Shown here in pieces: positions 20,338-30,200 of a stretch of DNA of 64,000 nucleotides (its first letter is position 1; each line of letters starts with the position of its first letter). The notes beneath the pieces were generated by a model. It was not told the DNA's origin, did no database searches, and worked only from the letters and a program-made list of their open reading frames with translations. The position numbers and the translations under genes are program-made. This stretch comes from a virus, in the IMG/VR virus record IMGVR_UViG_3300033146_005439, positions 47,383-111,382 of that record. One strand, given 5' to 3'.

Positions 20338-20622
20338 TTATCTAACAAACTCCTCATCAACATAAACTGGATTATGTATAATTTTACCTTGAAAACTTTC
20401 TTGTTCTTTATCTAAAAGTCTAGTAAAATTAGCTGATACGTAATCACCATCTTGACCTCTAAAATCAGAACTAGAAGGTAATTCAGTAGTATATAAAAAA
20501 TTATCTACTGTATTCTCCTCTGCCATAAAAGTCTGTAAAACAAAATGACCTATAGAAATAGGCATAGGAGCTCCAGCTCTTAATTTATAAGTATTACTAG
20601 TTATCTTAATCTCATTTGCCAT
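20338..20622 (-). CDS. Small hypothetical baseplate-region protein
   Basis: A 94-residue protein beginning MANEIKITSNTYKLRAGAP. It has no catalytic residues, membrane segments or repeats. The AAGGTG ribosome binding site is good. It lies in an unbroken series of small genes behind the hub, so a structural role in the baseplate or tail tip is the simplest reading. Confidence 0.65.
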   Translation of the reverse strand: MANEIKITSNTYKLRAGAPMPISIGHFVLQTFMAEENTVDNFLYTTELPSSSDFRGQDGDYVSANFTRLLDKEQESFQGKIIHNPVYVDEEFVR

Positions 20623-20631
20623 AATAACACC

Positions 20632-21252
20632 TTATTCTTTAATATTATATATAAAATCAAAAGAAACTATTGGTATTTTTCCTGGAGTACATTGTAAATT
20701 TATACTTTGTAACATACAAACACCGTACCCACCTATACCATAATTAGTTAAATTAATTTTACAATTAGCTTCATTAGATGTATTTATATGCCAAGGATTA
20801 CCAGAATAAACTAAACCTATACCATCATATTGAGTATCTTCAGTATATAAAGAAGCAGGACCAGAAGACGCTGAAGCATCAACAACATCATAAGAAATTA
20901 TAGGGTTAGATATACCTCCTAAACTAGGAAATGATGCTAACCCTTGTACATCACCAGATATAGTAGACCTACCAGCACCCCCAAATAAATATATAAAATG
21001 ATCACAATCAGTTCTTCTTTGCCAATTAATACTTACAGTAGCTTTTCCAGCACAACCACTATGAACTTTAGAACTAGCATAAGCTGAAATAGACACTGTA
21101 CCTGAACTAGGTTCCACTGCAACACTTGCATTATTACCTATAAAAAAATACTGAAATCCTGTATTACCCCTAGAAGATACAGAAATCAAACCTTTTGCTG
21201 TAGTAGGAAAATTACCTACAAGTTTACAACAATCTACTTGTGCCTTAACCAT
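20632..21252 (-). CDS. Beta-rich baseplate/tail-tip protein
   Basis: A 206-residue protein rich in Gly, Ser and Ala with a repeated Gly/Ser character (TGFQYFFIGNNASVAVEPSS, GKATVSINWQRRTDC, IGGYGVCMLQSINLQC). It looks all-beta. Its C-terminal strands resemble those of the 79-residue gene two genes downstream. The position after the hub genes suggests a baseplate role. No family is recognised. Confidence 0.68.
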   Translation of the reverse strand: MVKAQVDCCKLVGNFPTTAKGLISVSSRGNTGFQYFFIGNNASVAVEPSSGTVSISAYASSKVHSGCAGKATVSINWQRRTDCDHFIYLFGGAGRSTISGDVQGLASFPSLGGISNPIISYDVVDASASSGPASLYTEDTQYDGIGLVYSGNPWHINTSNEANCKINLTNYGIGGYGVCMLQSINLQCTPGKIPIVSFDFIYNIKE

Positions 21253-21263
21253 CTAAATTACCT

Positions 21264-21665
21264 TTAATTAGTATTATCTACATTATAGTCTACAAAATAA
21301 GTACCAAAAGCAGGACCACCCTGAACAATACTTGAATGATCATGTATTGGTATGTTTAATACATCTACTGTTTGATAAATCTTATTATCCGAAAAAAAAT
21401 ATATTTTATTTTCTTGTTGTTTTAAATGAGTATAAATAATTTCAGGATCTCCAGTACGTAAATTTGAAGGTACCACATGTAATTCCCCTATATTAGAATA
21501 CCTTATAGCAAAACCATTAACTAGCTTCAATTCTTTACCATCTATATAAATAGTATCTTCTTGTGAAGGAAAAAAACCATGACCTGATTTTAAATCAGAA
21601 GGCACCCTTAATTTAATACTTGTTCCAGCAGGTAAAGAAATAGTATAAGAACTTTGACCTTCCAT
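21264..21665 (-). CDS. Small baseplate protein with DHSSIVQGGPAFGTY motif
   Basis: A 133-residue protein whose C-terminus has HDHSSIVQGGPAFGTYFVDY, a pattern I associate with small phage baseplate or hub-accessory proteins. The N-terminus is beta-rich (SYTISLPAGTSIKLRVPSDL). It is preceded by GGAG and starts 2 bp from the end of the hub fragment gene. It is probably part of the hub or spike complex. It lacks the usual markers of a PAAR tip. Confidence 0.7.
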   Translation of the reverse strand: MEGQSSYTISLPAGTSIKLRVPSDLKSGHGFFPSQEDTIYIDGKELKLVNGFAIRYSNIGELHVVPSNLRTGDPEIIYTHLKQQENKIYFFSDNKIYQTVDVLNIPIHDHSSIVQGGPAFGTYFVDYNVDNTN

Positions 21666-21667
21666 TA

Positions 21668-22246
21668 TTACTCCAAATTAATATTAGTAACTTCTAATAA
21701 AATAGATTGCCCAGGACCACTGGTTATAGGCACACCATAACGACTTAAATCTGTTATATAAAATTGTTTATCACTTTTTTGATCATCCGTTGCAATATCA
21801 CCATCTGTAGGTAATAATACGTCCTCTTTAACCAGTTTAAATTGTGCTCCTTTTGGTGCTTTCCGTTGAACTCCTGTAATTAAAGCCCAACGACTAGACA
21901 TAGATGTCTGTCTTCTAGTATAACGTTCATTTTCTAATCTATATAAAATATCCGAACCTGATAAATTTAATATCACATACTTAGGGTCATCCCAACAAGG
22001 ACTAGGTGTTGAATTTAATATAAAACCAGTAAAAATTTTTTTTTGCTTTCTTTTAGTACCTGCTAATATAATTATAGTATTATCAGATATATGCTGTAAG
22101 TCATAAGCATCTATTTTTAAAGAAGCAGAAAAAGTAGATTTACTATTACGCACTTTATTAACATTAAAACTTAAAACATACGGTGTCTCAACTTCAATAT
22201 TACCTAATCTAACCGTTGCTCTTATAGGTTCTTCACGTATTGACAT
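21668..22246 (-). CDS. Hub-like protein, N-terminal-domain type
   Basis: A 192-residue protein. The segment VLSFNVNKVRNSKSTFSASL, then IIILAGTKRKQKKIFTGFIL, then LNLSGSDILYRLENERYTRR, is typical of the first domain of tail hub proteins (gp27/gpD-like family), where a tube-like barrel contacts the tail tube. The other hub parts are in the next larger gene upstream, so the hub appears split over two genes. The GGAGG ribosome binding site lies inside the end of that gene, giving coupled translation. Confidence 0.72.
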   Translation of the reverse strand: MSIREEPIRATVRLGNIEVETPYVLSFNVNKVRNSKSTFSASLKIDAYDLQHISDNTIIILAGTKRKQKKIFTGFILNSTPSPCWDDPKYVILNLSGSDILYRLENERYTRRQTSMSSRWALITGVQRKAPKGAQFKLVKEDVLLPTDGDIATDDQKSDKQFYITDLSRYGVPITSGPGQSILLEVTNINLE

Positions 22247-24235
22247 TTAAACCTCCACTGCATTATTATGTATAACAACATTAACTTTATCTCCTATATC
22301 TAACACACCTGGATAACCATTAATTGCTATCATATCACCAACTCCATCAACTCTAATCTTAAAATGTACATGATCTCCAAATTGTTGTATAATTGTTCCA
22401 GTAGCTGTAATATCTTCTACTTGTTTTTTATACATACCACCACCTATACCAGAAAAATTACCAAAAGAAATGTCACCTTCTACAACAGTTATTAAATAAG
22501 AACCACTATCAGAATAACTATAAGTAATTGTATTTATAATCTTACCTTGCGGTCCTTTAGAACCTACCTTAGGAACACTATTAGGGCCACAAGTATGTGT
22601 ATAATTAATACCAGCATCTTTTTTTAATAATTTATATAATTGATTTGATAAATTTTTAGTACCTCTTTCATCTAAAGAAGCCATATTAATAGAAAGTGTC
22701 CTACCTCTCATACTATTTTGAGCACGTTCCATAGGTGTATCATCAAAATCCTGCTGTGTTGTAGGATCATTATCTTTAATACCTACAGTTTGATCTACAA
22801 GTTCTCCATTTAAAGCTATAGGAGGAGGTTTTTCTTCTAATACTATGGGTGTTATAGAAATCTCCATATTATTTGCAATTTCAAAAGCTTTACCCATAGG
22901 ATCACTAACTATAAAACAAGGTGTATCTAAGTCCACTTGTGCCCATACTTGTAAAACTAAATAACCTGTACCATTACCATCTGTAGGCAATAAATTACCC
23001 TTAGCTACATAACCTAAATTATTTTCTTCTATTATAGGATTTAAAAAATCTAATAAATCTGATGAAGTATAATCTACATAAAAATTAACATTAGATCCAT
23101 AACGCCCATTATCATTATACATAGCATTATTGGCAAATTGTATTTTTATAATACCACTAGCCTCTTCAAAAGAAGCGTCCGTATAGTCTTCTATATAATG
23201 TATTCCTGGACTTAACTTATATATATTAGTTTCAGCAGAATTAGCTGACACAAAAACAACTGTATTTTCAGGTTTATTTCCTTGATAAGCTTTAGAAGGT
23301 ATAGGAATGCCTCTACACATATCTAATTTTATTCCCACTATATAAAGCTGATTTATACCCATAAATTTATTAACTAAAGTACCTCTATAAGATTCATAAG
23401 TTAAATTTTCTATCATAGGCACAAAAAACTCTACAGGGTAACCTTCATAAGAATTATTTAAATCTTCAAAAGGCTGACAATCTACAGTATCACCTGTCAT
23501 ATTAACATACTGTCTTCTACGAGGAATACCCAAAGAACCATTTTCTGATACCATTATAGGTACCGAAGAAGTATTTCTTTGTATTATATTAACTGCAGGA
23601 TTAGTTTCTGTATTCAAAGTTACTTGCCAAGCCCACCCAATTATACTTTGAAAAGGTGAAGTTAACTCAAATTTATTAGGAATGCCATCACGATAACTTG
23701 TTTTACCAGTAGTCAACAAAGGATCATCATAAGTTATAACTACGGATGTAGAAAAACCAGGAACTGTACAAGAAGAAGTAAGCCTAGTTGTGTCCCATAT
23801 AGTATATTTAGAATCACCTCCTATAATATGTTTAAATTCATAAGATACCCTAGTAGCTTTAGGTTTACCTCCTGTAACCATAACATTTACTTCTCTTGGT
23901 AGATAACCAACAGATTTAATTGTATAATATATATCTAAACTTGTAGATTTCTTACCTACAGCATAAACTTCCACTTCACCTTCAGAATTAACTCTTAATT
24001 CATATAAAGTACCTTCTATAGCTAATAATTCTAACAAAGAAGCTTTCATGGCTTCTAAAGGAGGCACTCTTTTTAAATCAACATTCTGCAATTTACCTGA
24101 TTTAATAAAACCATAAGGAATATCATAAGTATCAAGCACTTCTTCTATTATAGGCTTTGTATCAACATCTAAAGGTATTTCATAAGAATTATCTTGAAAA
24201 GTAGGCCATACAGTACTTGTATTAACTTCACCCAT
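22247..24235 (-). CDS. Tail hub / baseplate protein
   Basis: About 662 residues starting MGEVNTSTVWPTFQ. An ATG 12 codons earlier exists, but the one at 24235 has a G-rich ribosome binding site (GGGGGGT) and overlaps the tape measure TGA by 8 bp. The N-terminal part (IIEEVLDTYDIPYG, then LEAMKASLLELLAIEGTLYE) and the C-terminal part (GKIINTITYSYSDSGSYLIT, VVEGDISFGNF) fit a hub/tail-associated protein lying directly under the tape measure. The final 60 residues (QFGDHVHFKIRVDGVGDMIA) look like an OB-like end domain. A role in closing the tail tube tip and anchoring fibres is inferred from context. Confidence 0.75.
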   Translation of the reverse strand: MGEVNTSTVWPTFQDNSYEIPLDVDTKPIIEEVLDTYDIPYGFIKSGKLQNVDLKRVPPLEAMKASLLELLAIEGTLYELRVNSEGEVEVYAVGKKSTSLDIYYTIKSVGYLPREVNVMVTGGKPKATRVSYEFKHIIGGDSKYTIWDTTRLTSSCTVPGFSTSVVITYDDPLLTTGKTSYRDGIPNKFELTSPFQSIIGWAWQVTLNTETNPAVNIIQRNTSSVPIMVSENGSLGIPRRRQYVNMTGDTVDCQPFEDLNNSYEGYPVEFFVPMIENLTYESYRGTLVNKFMGINQLYIVGIKLDMCRGIPIPSKAYQGNKPENTVVFVSANSAETNIYKLSPGIHYIEDYTDASFEEASGIIKIQFANNAMYNDNGRYGSNVNFYVDYTSSDLLDFLNPIIEENNLGYVAKGNLLPTDGNGTGYLVLQVWAQVDLDTPCFIVSDPMGKAFEIANNMEISITPIVLEEKPPPIALNGELVDQTVGIKDNDPTTQQDFDDTPMERAQNSMRGRTLSINMASLDERGTKNLSNQLYKLLKKDAGINYTHTCGPNSVPKVGSKGPQGKIINTITYSYSDSGSYLITVVEGDISFGNFSGIGGGMYKKQVEDITATGTIIQQFGDHVHFKIRVDGVGDMIAINGYPGVLDIGDKVNVVIHNNAVEV

Positions 24236-27200
24236 TATATAAACCCCCCAATGCAGATACAGAATAAACATGTGTTAATATACGATTTAATTTAGCTTCT
24301 TGTTCCATAAAACGTGTATTCATTTCTTGAGAAAGACCTGATTTATCCGAACGAAGAACATTTAAATCAGAAATTAAGTCATTTATTTGTTTTTCTAAAT
24401 AGGCAGTATCTAAAGTATGTTTTTCTTGTATATCTGATAATACTGCTATACTAGAGGTATCTTCTATCTTAGTATTTAACATAGTTATATCTTCTGTATG
24501 CCTTACCTTTAAATCAGTTATTTGATTACTTAAATTATCTAACACAGTAGCTAATTGATCATTTTTTTCCGCACCTACTGCTGCACCAACACCTTCTAAG
24601 TTAAGGGAGGTTAATTTATTAACAGCCGCCTCAAAAGAAGATGTATCCACCTTTATAGTTGCCTCAGGTAAATCTACAGGTACTTTAACTCCTGTAACAT
24701 CTACACCAATTTTAGCTTCACCTACATCAACTGAAACTTTCGCATCATTAACATCCACAGGAACTTTAGCATCACCTACATCAACCTTAACTGTAGCATC
24801 ACTTACATCAACAGGCACTTTTGTATCAGAAACATCCACTTTAAATTCTACAGATTTTAATTCTTCTATAGCTTTATTTAATTCACCAATATTATCAATT
24901 GTTATAGAAGTAGTTGGTATATTTAAACTTTTACTATCCAATTCATCAGATAAAGCTAAACCTCCATTCTTAAAATTTTTAGAAACAACCAGTTCCCCTT
25001 TTTCTAAGAAATAATTACCTGTAGAGTTAATCATACCTCCAGTATGCTTATGTCCTTTTACAAAACCGCCTAAAAGATGCTTCTTTAAAAAAGCTTCAGG
25101 TGAATAATCTTTAGTAATAATATTCATAAAAGCATTTTCCTCAGTGCCCGCTTTTATTACAGAAGATTTACTAGAAATACCTGGCGTTTTAAAATAAGAG
25201 GAGCCTATAAAAGAACTAAACTCTTTTCTATCTACATAAAGTTTTCCTGTTTTAGTATCTTTATAAATAGAACCATCTTTAATACGTTGATTTATACCTG
25301 CTGAATCAATGCCTATGTGCTTTAAATAAGAAACGCTTACTGGAAAATACCTTCTATTTCTTCCCCCTGATAAGTCAAAAGTATCTCTTTTTTCAGCTAC
25401 ATTTTTAAACACTGTACCTGCTAATTTATCTTCAAATAAATAACGCATATTAGCAAAAAGATTACTTTTTTCAACTACGTCAGAAGTATTCTTATATTGA
25501 GACATCATGCCTTGTAAAGTCTTAGTACCTTCAACTAAAGATTTCATCATAAGTGCTTTAGTTTTTGGATTCTTTACATCTGCCCAATTCTTAATATTAG
25601 CTACATCAGTATCCCCAAATACAGCAATATTCATATTACCTTTATTAGCTTCTATAAATTTAGTTAACTTAGCTTCATCACCACCAAAACGTAACAATGA
25701 GTCTATATCTTTAAAAAGTTTTCCAGATTTAGTTGTAACATCATACTTAGTATTTTTAGCTCTACTAGGCATAGCTTCTACATCGGCAGAAGCTTTCCCA
25801 AAAATATCTATACCTCCGGACATCTTATACTTATTTAAGTCGTCTTTCCTTAAAGCTTCATAATCAGGACGAGCAGCAGATAATTGTCTCGATCTCAAAA
25901 TTCTACGAGCTTTCATTTCTTTTTTCTGCTGATCAAAAACATTAGCTCTATTAGCTACATGCATATCATAAGAATTAGTATAATAACCTAAATAATTATC
26001 TTTTATCATAGGTGATGCGTTATTTACTTTAACACCGCCACGTAAACCTGTATTACCTACCATTTTTAATAAAGTAGCATCACTTATAGTTTTAAAACCA
26101 GCTTTAGTTATACGTTTTCTTTGACTGTTTAAATCCATAAAACTAGGTGCTGGTGCAAACATTGTTCTATTTGTAGCTCTTGTTACGTCTTCACCACGAT
26201 ATTTCTTTTTATTTCTATAATAATTATCTATTTTATTAGCATCTATACCTTGAGATTTAAAATATTCTGAGATAGTCTGTAACTCTGGTAAAACCATTTC
26301 TTCCCAAGCTCCTTTACTATTCAATTTTTGTATCCCAGGACCAAATAAATTGGTATAAACATGCTTTTTATTTTTTATAGAACCACCTAAAGCGAACTTA
26401 TAAAAGTCTTTTGTTGCATCACCTACATAAGGAACTCCTTTAGGTACTTGTCTATTTATTTTAAATTCTTTTTGAACATTCTTATTTGTTAAAATCTTAA
26501 CAAACATCTTTTTTATTTCATTAGGTGTTTGTGCAGAATACATAGGTTCTTTAATACCTGCTAAATCATGTAGTCTAAATAATTCTGCTAAAGGTTCGTC
26601 CGAAAGTTTAAGTTCATCTGCGCCCATACTTCTATAATTTTTTAAACTTTCCTTAGCATATTCCGTAGCATATTTATCTTTTAAAGCTAAATTTCTCCAG
26701 TATTTATGAAGATCAGGAGCATCTTCTAAAAATTTACGAGAAGCTACATGACCTATTTCATGCACCATAGTAGCTCTTAAAAGTTTATCTTGATCTTGAG
26801 CTATACTACGCATATGACCAGAAAGAACTTTTACATTAGGATTATAAATATTACCCGCAGCTATATCTACTTTAGAACGCCCAGTACGTAAATCTTTATA
26901 AGCTCTGCCTAAGTTACCTTTCTTTTTATTTATAGCACTTAAAGCTGATACATCTAAATCAACATCACCTAAAATATCTTTATACTTTGACATAACAGAC
27001 GATACTGTTTTAGTATAACCAGGTAAAACATCTGCGGGTAATCCTGATGCTCTAGCCATTAAAGAAGCTATAGAACTGCCTCCAGATTTAACATTTGTAC
27101 CAATAGCTCCTATCTCATTAGACAAAGGATTAAAGCCCTTTAAACGAGAAGCTACACCCCCAGATAGAGCTGTTCCAGCTAAAGCACTTAAAATACCTGA

Positions 27201-30200
27201 AGTTACTCCTAAACCACCTTTTTTAATATCCCCCATAAAACTAGTTTTAACACTAGCACCTATTTCCTTCAATTGTTCAATATTAAGATTAGAAACAAAA
27301 CTACCAACACCTTTAGCCATAGAAACACCTTTAGCTAAAGTGGTTTTCATACCTTTCTGTGCTTGATATGTTGAAATATTCTCTATAGTCTTAAGAGGGT
27401 CTAAAGCTAAAGTTTTACCTACTCTAGCACCTAGTTCTAAAGTAGCAGCACCAGCTTGACCTAAAATATTATGAGTTCCTTTTAGTCTATAATCTTCTAA
27501 AGATTGTATTCCTTTACCAGCTTGCGTAGATAGCCAATTAAAAACACCACCACCAGAAGCGTAGCCTTTACCTTGATTCAACTTTCTAGCAGCAGTAACA
27601 CCACCTATAGCTTTAACTTCATCAGGTGTTAAAAGTAATTCACCATTACTAACATTTACAGGAACACCTCCCTTAGCAAAATTATTTAAAGAAGTTTTAG
27701 CCTTATTAGCATATTTAGATTGTATAATAAAAGAACCTTCTGGCACACGCATACTGATACTATCAGAGGTACCTGTTCCTGGACCCTTTATAGTGGTTCC
27801 TATAGTACCACCTAAAGCTTTTTCTTCAGAAGTTAACTTCTTAAAATAACGAGCTGGTGAAAAAGGCATAGTTTTAGAACTAAAAGGTATACTACCAGGA
27901 AGAACATGTTGAAATAAGGTTTTTAATTTGTCGCCAAAAGATTTTAATTCATCTTCCGGAAAAAATTTAGTTGAATCTATACCTAAAGTACTTAGAGTAT
28001 CTTTTGCCTGTTCCTTACCTCCAGACATAACTTCTAATATCTTAGCCAAAATAAGTGTTTGAGAATCTAAAGCATTAACTACAGGTGTATTAGCATTTTT
28101 AAAATAATCAGCATATTTAGTTTCATCACCACCAAAAGCTTTATTAATTAAACCTGTCTTTATATCTTCTAAAATAGTCATGTCAGGTTTTTGAGCTACA
28201 GCATTATTACGTGTATTTTCACCAGCCTGTTTAATCATATCATATAACTTAGAAGCCTGTTGCCCAAAATAACCTCGTTGCTCTTCATTAAAATTATAAT
28301 TAGGATTATTAGCAAAAGAAGACAACTTATCAGCAAATTCTTTTATAGGAGCAAAATTAGTTCTTGTTATATCTGAAATTTGTTGTAATTTTTCAGACTT
28401 CTTATAAGCAGCTTTTTCAGAAGGTATTAAATTAAGTTGAGTTAAAATATCAGAACGTTGAGTCCCTTTAGAAGTTCTTAATTGTTCCATTAAATTTGCT
28501 CTTTTTATATCAAACTGATTGGATGCGCCTAAAGTAAGTTGAACACCCGCTTTAGATGCCTTGTATTGAGCATAAGGATCAATAAATTGAGGAGCAAAAG
28601 AAGAAGAACCTCCATACATAGATTCTAAAGAACGTTTAGCTTCAAAACTACCATACTTCAAACCAGATAAAGAATCTGTAGCCTGCGAAATACCTTGTTC
28701 TAATTGAAGCATAGCAGCAGACAAACTTTTAAAACCATTTAAAGTTAAAGAAATGGAAACTAATTCTTTTTTCAATTTATTTAAAACATTATCAGTTTCT
28801 TTTGCAGATTTGGATAAAAGTTCAAGTTCAAGTCTAACCTGTTTTTGCACTACTGATTCTGAAGTTGAAAACCAACCTTTATTACTAGGTAAAGCATTAT
28901 ACTCCTGAGTCTTTAAAGCTAACTGTTTAGCTATACTAGAACGTTCAGCTAACTTAGCTTCATATAAAAATTGCCTATCTTTATAAGAACGCATTAAATT
29001 TTTAGCTTTAGCTCCTCCAGCCAAACCCATAAATTGTTCAACATTTAAATCATTAATATTATTAGGAATTAATTGTAAACCTGAAGGAGTACCACGTAAA
29101 TTACCATTAAATCCTTGATTTTGTAAAGAATTTAAATCATCTAATCTTTGTGACATTAATTCTGCTGTCATATCTGTAGCAGAACTAAAACGATTCAAGG
29201 CTTGTTCTGCTAAAAGTGATGCTTTTAATAAAGCTCCGCCATGGGCTAGTTGAGATTTAACCAATTTAGCTAATTTATCAGATTCTTTTTTAATTAAGGT
29301 ATCCCATTTTTTCTGTTCACCTGAATTAACAGCTTGAGATCTATTAGATACCATAGCATTAATTCTACTTTGTGCATCTATTATAAGTCTATCTAAAGAT
29401 TTATAAGCAGTTAAAGCTTTTGTTGTATCTGTAGGAGATTTAAAAAAAGAACTCGTTTTTTCAACTAAAGTTTTAGGCTCTTTACGACCTTCTAATAACT
29501 GCATCAACTGGAACTTATCTAAACCTCGCATAGATGTTTCACCTAAAGAAATATTAGTAGAAGGTACACTCATACCAGCATAAATACCTTTACCTATTTT
29601 TAAAGAATCTTGTATATCTTTAGCAAAATTAGTATTTTTTATATCTCTTTCTATAGTTTCTAATTGAATCTTAAATTTCTCTGCTAATTCTAATTTAGTT
29701 AATTCTGCTTTTAATTTTTTAACATCTTCTGTAGTATCATCAAAAGTAGTTTCAAGATTCTTTTTTAATTTTTCAGTATCTTTTACAGCTTTTTTATAAG
29801 CCTCTTCAGAATCCAATATAGTAGATTCTTTTACAGTAGATTGATTACCACCAACTTTAGTACTATTAACCGTCTGTTTATGTAATTCATCGTAAACTTG
29901 TTGTGCTGCAACCGAATTTTCTGAAATAATGGCACGTAACTTAGCAGCTTCTACATCAGCCCCTTGTTTTAAATCTGCTGCTCTAACTTTTTGAGTATCC
30001 TTTTCTGCTACATAACGTGCTAAAGTGGAAGCTGTTGCTGCAGTAGCTATTTGAGCCACTTTATTATAATCTATAGGATCTACAGATACAGTAGGACCTT
30101 TAACTTCTCCCCCTGCAGCAAAACTACCAATAATACCACCGTGAGCTAAAGTATCTAATTGACCTTTTTGTAATTTAAGTAACTTGTCCCTACCTATAGC

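Noticed and set aside
24236-24271. Longer hub protein starting MFILYLHWGVYI
   Set aside because: The ATG at 24235 has a G-rich site and the usual 8-bp overlap with the upstream stop; the extra 12 residues lie within the tape measure end and have no clear ribosome binding site.
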